NCBI RefSeq assembly: GCF_016863655.1
Contig: NZ_BOPH01000080.1
Coordinates: 1-64,000, forward strand
DNA: 64,000 nt
Source: Virgisporangium ochraceum
GTDB taxonomy: Bacteria > Actinomycetota > Actinomycetes > Mycobacteriales > Micromonosporaceae
Direction of reading: 5' to 3'
Position 1 is the first letter of the stretch, and each line of letters begins with the position of its first letter. The position numbers and the translations under genes were made by a program. The notes under the pieces are model-generated. The model was given only the letters and a program-made list of their open reading frames with translations. It was not told the DNA's origin and did not search any database. Below are positions 18,212 through 29,423 of this stretch, piece by piece.

Positions 18212-18838
18212 TTGTCTACCGGTGCCGAGGAGAGAATTGAGCTGGCGCGGCAGTGGATCACTGCTTTCACCACGAACAGACACCCCGATCTGGGCCGGGA
18301 CGGCGTCGTGTGTCCGTACACCACGAGGGCGCTGCGCCGCCGGTACCTCACGTTCCACGCGTTCGACGCCGGCACCGGCGACGACGCGATGGTGGCGTTC
18401 GTGCGGCGGCTGCGCGACGACATCGCCGGCCGCGCCGGCGCACTCGGGTCCGACGCCGTGTACCTCGTGCGGATCGCCGTGCCGTACGGCCTGCCCGACG
18501 CCGACCTGAAGGCGATGGTCGGCCGGGTCCACGCGCGCACGCGCGCCGAGTTCGTCGAGGGTGGCTACATGGCCGGTGACTTCTGGCCCGACCATGCCGC
18601 GGGCGGGCTTCACAACCCGGCCTTCCGGCCGTTCGCGAGCCCGTTGCCGCTGTTCGGGGTGCGCCACATGGTGACAGCGGACCTCGCCTTCTTCTGCATG
18701 CCGGACGTCCCGCCGGACGTGCGGGTGGACTATCTGGCCCGCTACCGCCGCGTCTTCGGTGACGGGCTCAACGCCCACTGGACACAGCGGCTGGTGGAGG
18801 CCGAGACGCGGGCGCGGCGGGAGCAGCGGGCGGCGTGA
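18212..18838 (+). CDS. DUF6875-like protein of natural-product clusters
   Basis: This encodes about 208 residues, taking the TTG at 18212 because AAAGGTGG lies at the correct distance. An upstream in-frame extension to 18122 lacks a ribosome site. The sequence carries TNRHPDLGRDGVVCPYTTRAL, a heme- or thiolate-like CP motif, YLVRIAVPYGLPD and FASPLPLFGVRHMV. It resembles small proteins annotated as DUF6875 that occur beside NRPS genes in actinobacteria. No reaction is known to me. It overlaps the convergent antiporter gene by 71 bases, mostly within that protein's low-complexity tail. Confidence 0.65.
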   Translation: MSTGAEERIELARQWITAFTTNRHPDLGRDGVVCPYTTRALRRRYLTFHAFDAGTGDDAMVAFVRRLRDDIAGRAGALGSDAVYLVRIAVPYGLPDADLKAMVGRVHARTRAEFVEGGYMAGDFWPDHAAGGLHNPAFRPFASPLPLFGVRHMVTADLAFFCMPDVPPDVRVDYLARYRRVFGDGLNAHWTQRLVEAETRARREQRAA

Positions 18839-20255
18839 CCGTCGCCTCCCGCGGCGGCCCGCCGGCGCTCCCCGCCGCGGCCGGGCCGCCGAGCACAGTC
18901 ATCAGCGGCCCGGTCATCGCCGTGGTCGCCAGCGCGACGAGCACCAGCACGGTGAGACCGAGGTCGTTGATGAGGTGGTACTGCCAGCCGATCGCGGCCA
19001 CCACGATCTCGGTCACGCCGCGGCAGTTGAGCAGGGCACCGAGCCGCAGCGACTCCCGGGCCGGCAGCCCGGCGAGGCGGGCTGCGCCGCTGGCACCGAG
19101 GAACTTGGCACCGCACGCGGCGGCGACGACAGCGGCGAGGAACAGCCACCGCACCGGGTCCGCGCCGAGCAGCCCGACCGACGTCGCGAGGCCGACCCCG
19201 GCGAAGAACAGGGGCAGCAGCACTGCCATCGCGAAGCCGCGCAGCCGGTCGTTGAGGTCCTCGACCACCGGCACGTCGCGGGGGACGAGCACACCGAACA
19301 GAAACGCGCCGATCACCGGGTGCAGCCCGAGCACCTGCGCGCCGGCCGCGTAGGCGATCGCGCCGCCGAGCAGCACCGGCAGCAGGATCTGCGCGGCGTC
19401 GGCGCGCCGGCCGGCCCACCGCACCGCCACGGCCAGCGCCGGCCGTACCCACAGCACGCTGACCGTCAGCGCGGCGGCGATCGCGACGGCGGTGACGGCG
19501 GCGGTACCCGCACCCGACGGGCCGGCCGCGCCGAGCAGCGCGGCGAGCCCGACCCACAGCACCACGTCGCCGACGGCCGCACTCCGCAGCGCCAGCGCGC
19601 CGAGGCCGGTGCGGATCAGGCCGAGGTCGGTGAGGATGCGCGCCAGCACCGGAAGCGCCGTGATCGACAGCGCCAACGCGAAGAACAGCGCCGTGACGAC
19701 CGGCCGGTCCGCCGGGCCGGCGACCGACCCGGCGCCGAAGACGCCCATCACGGCCAGCCCGGCCGCGAACGTCAGGCCCATCGACCCGGTCACGACGATG
19801 GCGACGGTGCGGTGCCGGGCGGCCAGGTCGCCGGTGCGCAGCTCGCAGCCGAGCAGGAACATGAACGTGACGAGCCCGAGCTGGGCGGCCAGACCCAGCG
19901 CCGACCGGACCTCGGCGGAGAACAGGGTCGCGAGCGCCGACGGCCACAGCGCGCCGAGCACGGACGGCCCGAGCAGGATCCCGCCGAGCACTTCGCCGAC
20001 GACCGCCGGCTGGCCGAGCCGGGTGGCCGCCGCGCCGAGCAGGTGGCAGACGACCACGACCACCGAGGCGGCCAGCAGGAACCGGGCCAGCACGCCGTGT
20101 TCCGGTCCGCTCAGCAGCCGCGGGGTCACCAGCACGAGGACCGCGGCGGCCAGCAATGCCGCGACGGTGCTCGCGAACCGCCGCGGCCACCGCCCGCCCG
20201 CCCGGCGGGGCCACCACGCCACGGCCGCCCGTGGCCCGGTGGCCGGGGTGTTCAC
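18768..20255 (-). CDS. CPA2-type Na+(K+)/H+ antiporter
   Basis: The product has 495 residues and about twelve to thirteen hydrophobic segments of the CPA2/KefB fold: QPAVVGEVLGGILLGPSVLG, FMFLLGCELRT, ALSITALPVLARILTDLGL, DVVLWVGLAALLG and LLNCRGVTEIVV. The last gene of the leftward peptide operon, it starts with GTG 20255 overlapping the flavin reductase stop (GTGA). Antiporters of this class recur at the ends of antibiotic clusters and may give pH or ion homeostasis or resistance. There is no RCK/TrkA domain. The tail after residue 465 is Pro/Ala-rich. Confidence 0.85.
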   Translation of the reverse strand: MNTPATGPRAAVAWWPRRAGGRWPRRFASTVAALLAAAVLVLVTPRLLSGPEHGVLARFLLAASVVVVVCHLLGAAATRLGQPAVVGEVLGGILLGPSVLGALWPSALATLFSAEVRSALGLAAQLGLVTFMFLLGCELRTGDLAARHRTVAIVVTGSMGLTFAAGLAVMGVFGAGSVAGPADRPVVTALFFALALSITALPVLARILTDLGLIRTGLGALALRSAAVGDVVLWVGLAALLGAAGPSGAGTAAVTAVAIAAALTVSVLWVRPALAVAVRWAGRRADAAQILLPVLLGGAIAYAAGAQVLGLHPVIGAFLFGVLVPRDVPVVEDLNDRLRGFAMAVLLPLFFAGVGLATSVGLLGADPVRWLFLAAVVAAACGAKFLGASGAARLAGLPARESLRLGALLNCRGVTEIVVAAIGWQYHLINDLGLTVLVLVALATTAMTGPLMTVLGGPAAAGSAGGPPREATVTPPAAPAAPASRPPPAAVSSGR

Positions 20256-20824
20256 GCCGACTCCCGGTGGGCGACCGGTTCGGCCGCGCGGCACAGCGGA
20301 ACCGGTTCGGTCGCACGGGACACCGGAACCGGTTCGGCCGTCAGGGACACCGGCCCGGGCCAGGCGGAGAACTGCCGCCGGCCGTAGAGCAGCGGGTCGC
20401 CGCCGGTACAGGAGACCGCCTCCACCTCGCCGAAGACGACCTCGTGGTCGCCGGCGGTCACCGTGCGGCTGACCCGGCACTCCGCCGCCGCCACCGTCTC
20501 GGCCAGCCACGGCACCCCGGCCGTCGGCGAAGGGCACCACCGGACGTACCGGAACCGGTGCGGCACCGGCGCGGCGAACAGCTCGGCGATGGGACGGGCG
20601 CGGTCGGCCAGCAGGTTCACGGCGAACCAGCCACCGGCGACGGCAGCCGCGAGCGTTCCACTGTGGACGTTCAGGCACACCAGCAACGTGGGCGGGTCGA
20701 CCGTGACGCTGCTCAGCGACGTGCACGTCATGCCGTGGGGGCTGCCGTCCGGGTCGACGGCGGTGACGACCGCGACCCCGCTGGGGAACGAGCTCATCAA
20801 CGACCGGAACGCGGCACCGTTCAT
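20252..20824 (-). CDS. FMN/FAD reductase (HpaC/flavin reductase-like split barrel)
   Basis: This encodes 190 residues. The N-terminus FRSLMSSFPSGVAVVTAVD and the block GMTCTSLSSVTVDPPTLLVC are the flavin-binding parts of the flavin reductase-like domain, followed by FAVNLLADRARPIAELFA and DHEVVFGEVEAV. These enzymes use NAD(P)H to supply reduced flavin. In this operon it is the natural electron source for the halogenase. ATG 20824 overlaps the methyltransferase stop (ATGA). The C-terminal 30 residues repeat a TEPVP/AEPV motif, which is unusual for the family. Confidence 0.88.
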   Translation of the reverse strand: MNGAAFRSLMSSFPSGVAVVTAVDPDGSPHGMTCTSLSSVTVDPPTLLVCLNVHSGTLAAAVAGGWFAVNLLADRARPIAELFAAPVPHRFRYVRWCPSPTAGVPWLAETVAAAECRVSRTVTAGDHEVVFGEVEAVSCTGGDPLLYGRRQFSAWPGPVSLTAEPVPVSRATEPVPLCRAAEPVAHRESA

Positions 20825-21894
20825 CCGGACCCACCACCCCGGCGGCGGGCCATCAGCAGCACGTGCGTCGGTGACCGGTGCAGCGGCAGCTCGCGCGGCG
20901 GATCGCACCCGGCCTCCACCAGCCAGGTGGCCAGCGTCACCGGCGGGTAGACCTGACCACCCTGGGTGTGCCACAGGTTCAGCGCGAAGCACCGCGTGAA
21001 CGCCTGCTCCACGACGCCGGCCCGGGCCTGCGGTTCGGTCTCCAGCACGGCGACGATGCCGCCGGGCCGGGTAGCGGCCACGGCGGCGCGCACGAGGTCG
21101 CGGGCGCGGTCGGGGTCGAAGCCGTGCACCACGTTGAACAGCAGGACGACGTCGTGACCGGCGCCGCCGCCGACCCCGTCGGTGAGGTCCCCGTCGGTGA
21201 GGTCACCGCCGTGGAACGCGACCCGGTCGGCGAGGCCCTCCGCGGCGACGACGTCCCGACCGATGTCCACGGCGGCCGGCAGGTCGACCACGGTGGCGGT
21301 CAGCGCCGGGTACCGGCGGCAGAACGCGACGCTGTACCAGCCGTGCCCGCCGCCGAGGTCCAGCAGCCGGGAGGCACCGTCCGGCACCGGCATCCGCTCG
21401 ACCACCTCGTCGGCCAACCAGCCGGCGAGACCGCGTTGCAGCCGCTGGAACCGCTCCAGCCGGTCGGGATCCTTGACCAGCCAGGCGTGGAAGTCGGCGC
21501 GGGGTGCCCGGCCGCGCAGCACCGAGGGGAGGGTGCCCCACAGCTCGGTCACGATGGACACCCACAACGACAGGACACCGGCGTACCCGCCCGAGGCGCC
21601 CAGCCACCGCTCGGTCGCCGGCCGGTTGGCGTAGCGCCTGCCCTCCCGGTCCAGGTAGCCGACCGCGACGAGCGTGTCGAGCAGGACGGCCAGGCCGTCG
21701 GGCCGCAGGCCCAGCGCGGCCGCCAGGTCGTCGGCGTCGCGGGGCTCCGCGCCGAGGGCCTCGAAGACACCCACCTCGACCGCCGTCACCGCGGCCTGCG
21801 CGGCCATCAGGCCCACCAGGTCGAGCATCGGCGTCGGTGCGTCCGCCGTGCGCAGGTAGGCACGCACCTCGTCCGGGGGAAGGTCCAGCGGCAT
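20821..21894 (-). CDS. SAM-dependent methyltransferase with N-terminal dimerisation domain
   Basis: The product has 357 residues. Residues 20-95 form the winged dimerisation domain of O-methyltransferase-type enzymes (VEVGVFEALGAEPRDADDLA). The Rossmann domain shows SAM motif I as LLDLGGGHGWYS near residue 180, an acidic residue in VVDLPAA, and NVVHGFDPDRARDL. The same overall class includes the methyltransferases that modify 3-hydroxykynurenine in actinomycin and pyrrolobenzodiazepine pathways. With a KMO-like gene in the same operon, such a substrate is plausible but not shown. A DLTDGDLTDG duplication lies in the coenzyme domain. Confidence 0.87.
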   Translation of the reverse strand: MPLDLPPDEVRAYLRTADAPTPMLDLVGLMAAQAAVTAVEVGVFEALGAEPRDADDLAAALGLRPDGLAVLLDTLVAVGYLDREGRRYANRPATERWLGASGGYAGVLSLWVSIVTELWGTLPSVLRGRAPRADFHAWLVKDPDRLERFQRLQRGLAGWLADEVVERMPVPDGASRLLDLGGGHGWYSVAFCRRYPALTATVVDLPAAVDIGRDVVAAEGLADRVAFHGGDLTDGDLTDGVGGGAGHDVVLLFNVVHGFDPDRARDLVRAAVAATRPGGIVAVLETEPQARAGVVEQAFTRCFALNLWHTQGGQVYPPVTLATWLVEAGCDPPRELPLHRSPTHVLLMARRRGGGSG

Positions 21895-21898
21895 CGCG

Positions 21899-23266
21899 TC
21901 ACCTCACTGCGGTCGTCTCGGCGGGCTCGTCTGCGGGCTCGTCTGCGGGCTCGTCTGGAGGCGCGGTTTCGGGGACCGCGTCGGGCAGCTCGGTCTCCAG
22001 GCGCCGCAGGCGCGGCACCGTCGCCACGACCACGGCGAGAACGACGAGCAGCCCACCGGTCACCAGGAAGAGCGCGGCGATGCCGCGGCCGGGACCGACG
22101 CCGACGAGCCGGCCCACGGTGGCGGCGAGCGACCCGCCCGGTTCCAGCGCGGGGTTCGTGAGGTTCTCGGCCACCGGAGCGGCGAGCAGGTACGCGACCG
22201 GGGTCGCGGCCTGGGTGAGCGTGTGCACGGTGCCCATCACCCGGCCGAGGGCGTGCTGCTCGACCTTCAGCTGCAGCACCGTGTGCGCGCAGCCGTTGAC
22301 GACCGGCAGGGTGAACAGGAACACCGGGGCCATCAGCCCGATCAGCAGTGCCGACGGGCGCAGCGAGTGCGCCGCCATGGCCAGGCCGCCGATGAGCGTG
22401 AACACCCAGACGCCGGTCATCTTGCGGCGGGGGCCGCCCCAGACGCCCATCGTCATCGCGCCGACGAACAGGCCGCTGCCGCCGGCGAACATCAGCACGC
22501 CGAGCGTCGCCGCGCCGGCGAAGGACAGGATCAGCGGCTGCACCAGCACACCGGCCGCGGCGAACGCGAACGTGAACGCGGTCAGCACCGACACCAGCCC
22601 GGGCAGGCCGGTGTGGCCGCGCAGGTACCGCAGGCCGTACATCAGGTCGCTGCCCAGCGACGGGAGCTCGGCCGGCCGCTCGGGCCGCAGCACCGCGCGG
22701 GGCAACCGCACGACGCACAGGGCACCGATCGCGATGACGAACGTGACGAGGTCGATGACGATGACCCCGCCCATGCCGACGGTGGCCAGCAGCGCGCCCG
22801 CGCCCAGTGGCGCCGCGATCTGCGCGGCCCAGGCCGCCTGCATGAAGCCGTTGGCCCGGCCGAGGTGGCGCTTGGGGATCAGCAGCGGCGTCATCGCCTG
22901 GTACGCGGTCTGGTGGAACGTGCCGCACGCGGCACCGACCGCGCCGGCGACGTAGAGGTGCCAGACCTGCAGGTGCTCCGACACGTAGAGCACGCCGACG
23001 GTCGCCGTCGCCGCGGCCGTGAGGCAGTCGGTGACGACGAGCACCACGCGCCGGTCGAACCGGTCGACCGCGACGCCGGCGAACGGCCCGATCAGCATGC
23101 TCGGCAGCACCGACGTGACCATGATGAGCGCGAACCCGGTCACCGAACCGGTCGTCTGGTACACCCAGACGCCGAACACGAACCCGGTGAGCGCGGACCC
23201 GACGCCCGACAGCACGGAGGTCAGCCAGACGCCGACGAACCGGACGACGTCACCCCGCGCCGTCAT
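21899..23266 (-). CDS. MFS exporter (EntS-like), probable product efflux
   Basis: This encodes 455 residues with about twelve membrane segments. The family signature between segments 2 and 3 reads GPFAGVAVDRFDRRVVLVVTD, and FHQTAYQAMTPLLIPKRHLG is typical of the enterobactin-exporter branch. ATG 23266 overlaps the NRPS stop (ATGA), and only four bases separate its stop from the methyltransferase start. It is the obvious candidate for export or self-resistance. The tail has three DEPA repeats encoded by a 12-base tandem repeat. Confidence 0.88.
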   Translation of the reverse strand: MTARGDVVRFVGVWLTSVLSGVGSALTGFVFGVWVYQTTGSVTGFALIMVTSVLPSMLIGPFAGVAVDRFDRRVVLVVTDCLTAAATATVGVLYVSEHLQVWHLYVAGAVGAACGTFHQTAYQAMTPLLIPKRHLGRANGFMQAAWAAQIAAPLGAGALLATVGMGGVIVIDLVTFVIAIGALCVVRLPRAVLRPERPAELPSLGSDLMYGLRYLRGHTGLPGLVSVLTAFTFAFAAAGVLVQPLILSFAGAATLGVLMFAGGSGLFVGAMTMGVWGGPRRKMTGVWVFTLIGGLAMAAHSLRPSALLIGLMAPVFLFTLPVVNGCAHTVLQLKVEQHALGRVMGTVHTLTQAATPVAYLLAAPVAENLTNPALEPGGSLAATVGRLVGVGPGRGIAALFLVTGGLLVVLAVVVATVPRLRRLETELPDAVPETAPPDEPADEPADEPAETTAVR

Positions 23267-26200
23267 GACAGCGCACCCAGCTGGCGCCGCAGCAGCGCCC
23301 GGTCCGCCGGCGGGCACACGATGCCGGCCTCCGCCAGGATCCGCCCGGTCGTGGAACAGTCGAACCGTGGCCGCCGGTGCTGCGGCGGCTCCTCCGGAAG
23401 GTCGACGAGGAACGGGTCCAGCGGCACGGTGTCACCCCGGTCTCGAACGGCGAGGATCCGGGCGCGCCAGTCGGGCCAGGGGACCAGGCGCACCGGGTGC
23501 CCGTGCTCGCGCAGCGCGGCCGCGATCTCGGCCTGGCTGATCGTCGCGGTGTTGAAGTAGTGGTGGTCGCCCGGGTCACGCCGGGCGGTGATCAGGTGGG
23601 CGATGCCGGCGGCGACGTGGTCGACCGGCGCGAGGTCCTCCTCGTACGCCAGGTCGGGCACGGCACCGACCTGGACGTAGGTGGCGAGCGTCCGGTTGAA
23701 GTGGTCGTCCGGGTTCGAGCGTCCGGTGCGGCTGTGCCCGCTGATGCGGGCCGGCCGGTGGACCGTTGTCGGGATACCGCGTCCGCGGGCCAGCCGGACG
23801 AGCGCGTCGGCGACCCACTTGCTCTGGTTGTAGCCGCCGTACAGGCCCGTCGGGTCGTCGGGCGGGTCCTGTTCGCCGACGGGCGCGTCGACGTACGCCT
23901 TGCCCAGGTAGACGCCGAGCGTCGACACCAGGTGCAGCGGGATGCCGCCGCCCAGCGCCGACAGGCGCAGCAGGTCGACCGCACTGTCCACATTGGTCGG
24001 TCGCAGCCGGTGGTACGGCTCACCGAAGTTGACCAGCCCACCGTTGTGGCAGATCACGTCGACGCGGGCGGCCAGGTCGGCGAGGGCGGCGGCGTCGAGC
24101 CCGAACCGCGGGGTGCCGAGGTCGCCGGCCAGCCCGACGATCCGGTCGTCGGTGGGCGCGTCGAGGCCGTAGCGGCGCAGGGCGTCGCGGATCCGGTCGG
24201 CCGCCCGGTGGTCGTCGTCGGCGCGGGCGAGGCACAGCAGGGTCGCGCCGGTGCGGGAGAGCAGTTCGGCCACCAGGTGCGCGCCGAGGAAGCCGGTGCC
24301 GCCGGTGAGCAGGATCGTGGGACGGTCGGGGACCGGCCGCCGCGCGCCGGCCGGCACGATGTCGGCGGGGAGCACGACCTCGGCGCGCAGGTCGGGCTCG
24401 GCGTGCTCGACCGGCCCGCCGGTGACGAGCGCGGCCAGGTCGGCCAGGTCATCGGTCTCGAACATCGACCGCAGCGGCAGGGTGACGCCGAGCCGGCGCC
24501 GCACCTCGGCGAGCAGCCCCGCCATCAGCAGCGAGTGGCCGCCGAGGGCGAAGAAGTTGTCGTGCCGGCCCGGGTACACCCCGAGCGCGTCGGCCCAGAT
24601 CTCCGCGATCGCGGTCTCCGCCGGTCCCCTCGGCGGCTCGGCGGACGCGGCGTCGGCGGCCGGGGGAAGCGCGGCCTCGTCGAGCTTGCCGTGCGCGGTG
24701 CGGGGAATGACCGGGACGGCCGTGTACACCGCGGGGACCAGGGCGTCGGGCAGCCGTCCGCGTAGGAACGCCCGCAGCCCGTCCGGGACGTGCCCGTCGT
24801 CGGTGACCACGTACGCCAGCAGCCGGTCGGCACCGGGCGCGGCGACGACCGCCACGTCGGTGACCGACGGGTGCGCCACCACGGACGCCTCGACCTCGGC
24901 GGGCTCGATCCGGTGGCCGTTTATCTTGACCTGCCGGTCGATCCGGCCGAGGAACTCGAGCGTACCGTCGGACCGGCTGCGCACCAGGTCGCCGGTCCGG
25001 TACATCCGGCCGGTGCCCCGGAACGGGTCGGCGACGAAGCGTTCGGCGGTCAGGTCCGGCCGGCCGAGGTAGCCGCGGGCGAGGCAGTCGCCGCCCAGGT
25101 ACAGCTCTCCGGGCGCGCCCACCGGTGCCCGGTTGCCGTAGCGGTCCAGGACGTAGGCCCGCACGTGCGGCAGCGGCCGGCCGATCGGCAGGTGGGTGGC
25201 CGGGTCGCCGGTGGCCCTTGCCGCTGCGGCCGTTCCGGCGTTTCCGGCGGTTCCGGTGGTGGCCGCCGGGACGTGGTGCGTGGTGGCGCAGACGGTCGCC
25301 TCGGTGGGGCCGTAGTGGTTGAACAGCTCAACCCGGCCGCCGGTCACCGCGGTCCAGGCGTCGACAGCGGTCGTCGGCACCCGCTCGCCGCCGACCATTA
25401 CCGTCGAGACGGTCCAGTCGCGCGGCGGTGGCGCGGACCCGAAGTCGGTGGTCCAGCGCCGCCACAGCGACACCGGCACGTCGATCGCGGTGACCGCGTG
25501 CCGGGCGGTGAACCGCAGCAGCTCCGCTCCGTCGAGGGACGCCGGCCGCGGGTGCAGCACGAGGGTGGCGCCGCACGACAGCGCCGGGAACACGTCACCG
25601 ACCGAGGCGTCGAACGTCAACGGGGGCACCATGAACAGCGCCTGTGCCGCGTCGAGCCGGTGCACGTCGACGAAGGCCCGCGTCAGGTTCGCCAGCGTCG
25701 CGTGGGTGACCTGCACGCCCTTGGGCCGCCCGGTCGACCCGGAGGTGTAGACGACGTACGCGAGCTGGTCCGGTCGCACCGACGTCTCCACCACACCGTC
25801 GGCACCATCCGATGTGGACAGTACGGTGCCGGCGAAGCCCGCGAGCGTCGCCCGGTCCGGTGCGTCGGCGACCGCGACGCCCACCCCGGCGTCGGTGAGG
25901 AGGTCCAGGACCCGGGCCGGCGGGTGGGTCGGGTCGATCGGCAGGTACGCGCCGCCGGCGCGCAGGACGGCCAGGATCGCGACGATGGTGCCGGTCCGGG
26001 ACGGGGCGAGCACCGCCACGACCGACTCCGGGCCGACGCCGTGCCGCCGCAGGAGCGCGGCCAGCCGCGTACTCCGCTGTCGCAGCTCGGCGTAGGTGAG
26101 CGAGCCGGTGTCGCTCGACACCGCCAGGGCATCCGGACGCTGGCGGGCGATGTGGTCGGTCACGGCCACGAACGGTGGACCGTCCACCTGGGACAGCTCG

Positions 26201-27545
26201 ACCCCGTCGTGCAGGTCGACCTCCCACAGCCGCCGCTCCGGATCGGTGGTGAACGCGGTCAGCAGGCGCACCACGTGGTCGCAGAACCGGTCGATCGTCG
26301 CCGCGCCGTACAGGTCGGCCGCATAGTCGACGGTCACCTCGACCGTCTCGCCGTTGAGCACGATCACCGTGAGGTCGAAGCGGGCCGGCGGCGCGCCGAG
26401 CTCCCACCGCTCGGTGGTGAGCCCCCGCGGCAACGGCGGATCGTCGAACCCCCCGGGTTCGACCACCAGCATCACCTGGAACAGCGGGTTGTGTCCGCGC
26501 CCGCGCGGCACCCGGAGCGCGTCGACGACCGCGTCGAAGGGCAGCAGCTTGTGCCCGAGTCCACGCAGGACGGTGGTGCGGGCCGTCCGCAGGACCTCGC
26601 GCAGCGTCGGGTTCCCGGTCGGCCGGACCCGCAGCGCCAGCGTGTTGGCGAACATGCCGACGGTACGTTCCAGCGCGGGCGTGTGCCGGGTGTCGGCCGG
26701 GGTGCCGACGACGACGTCCTCCTCGCCGCTGTGCCGCGCGAGGGCCGCTGACACGGCCGCGAGGTACAGCGTGAACGGGGTGCACCGTTCGGCGCGGGCC
26801 AGCGCGCGCAGGTCCGCCGCGAGGCCGGCGTCGAGCACCCTCGTGTGCCGGCCGGATGTCAGGCTCGGGGTCTGCGGGCGCGGCCGGTCCGTCGCAACGG
26901 TGCTGAACCGTGGGGCGTCGGCCAGATGGGCGCGCCAGTACGCCAGGTCCGCATCCCGACGGTCGAGGGCGGATCCGGCGAGCCAGGCCGCGTAGTCGGG
27001 GAACTGGGGCGCCGGCGGCGGCTCCGGCGGACCGGCGCCCTCGGAGACCGCCCGGAAGTGGTCGAAGAGCTCCGACAGCACCACGCCGGTGCCGGCGCCG
27101 TCGATGACGATGTGGTGCACGCACACCACGAGGAGGTGGTGGTCGGCGGCGAACCGGTACAGGGCGGCCCGCAGCAGCGGCGGGCTGGTGAAGTCGAACG
27201 GCCGGCGGATGAGGGCCGCGGCCAGCTCCCCGGCCCGCCGCTCGCGCTCGCCGGCCGGGACGTCGGTGAGGTCGACGACGTCGAGCGGGTCGGCGGGTCC
27301 ACTGTGGACGAGCTGGCGGGCCCGCCCGTCCACCTCCACGATCGCGGTGCGCAGGGCCTCGTGCCGGCGGACCACGGCGGCCAGCGCGTCGCCCAGCGCG
27401 GCGACGTCGAGGGGACCGCGCAGGCGGTAGCCCCACCAGTTGTGGTAGGTGGAGCCGCCGAACCCGGCCCGGTCGAGGAACCACAGGCGTTCCTGGGCGG
27501 GGGTGAGAGGAACCGGCGCGTCGGACACGCGGCGCGGGATGTCGG

Positions 27546-27549
<4 letters not shown>
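23263..27549 (-). CDS. Nonribosomal peptide synthetase, C-A-PCP-R (reductive release)
   Basis: The protein has 1428 residues. It consists of a condensation domain with HHIVIDG near residue 148, an adenylation domain with YVVYTSGSTGRPKG near 597 and NHYGPTEAT, a carrier domain with NFFALGGHSLLM near 1001, and a terminal SDR-type reductase with ILLTGGTGFLGAHLV near 1080 and YNQSKWVADALV near 1238. The reductase implies that the thioester is released as an aldehyde (or further as an alcohol), not by a thioesterase. It must be the last module. The pocket read by eye is about D-A-G-D-M-G-H-V-C, not assigned. An Ala/Gly/Thr-rich insert lies after the GPTE core. GTG 27549 overlaps the monooxygenase stop (GTGA). 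Confidence 0.93.
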
Positions 27550-28928
<1,379 letters not shown>

Positions 28929-29423
28929 GGACGACCTCCGAAAGGACCGATTCCACCCGTGAAACGGGACGGTGGGAACGTGGCAACTCGGCGCCGACAA
29001 CGCTGGGGCGCGGCCTAAGGAGTGGGGTGAACCGGTTCAGTGGACAGCGATTCTGTCGACCCGCGTCGACGTAAGTCAAGGGCTGAAAGTGCACATCAAT
29101 TCACGGTGGATGCAATGGTGGGCTATGCCTGGCTATCGGGCGGAGGGGTGCGTAAATGGCTATCGGTCCCGGTACCGCCCTTTCAGCCCGAATAGCGATG
29201 ACAGTAAACGCGCGTGAACTGGAGATATCGATGAACATGAGATTGTGTCCCACGGCGTGGGAGGGTGTGACCGCGCTTGTCAAACATCGCCATTCGGCTG
29301 ATCCGTACCCACTGAAAAGTCGATTAACATCGTTCATCACCGGACGCTCAGCGCAATTGCGGATCATGACTGAAGTGAATGGTTGGAATCAGCTGTCAAT
29401 TGGTGTGAAAGGATGTGCCGGGC
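28929..29423. promoter_or_regulatory. Large divergent control region of the peptide cluster
   Basis: No convincing gene lies in these 495 bases, and GC content is lower than in flanking genes. They separate the KMO-NRPS operon from the free-standing condensation gene. Perfect ten-base inverted repeats GGGCTGAAAG (29080-29089) and CTTTCAGCCC (29180-29189) lie about 90 bases apart. A direct repeat TGGCTATCGG occurs at 29130-29139 and 29157-29166, with a third GGCTAT at 29121. They are candidate regulator sites. The rightward gene has AAAGGA at 29408-29413. Confidence 0.5.
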
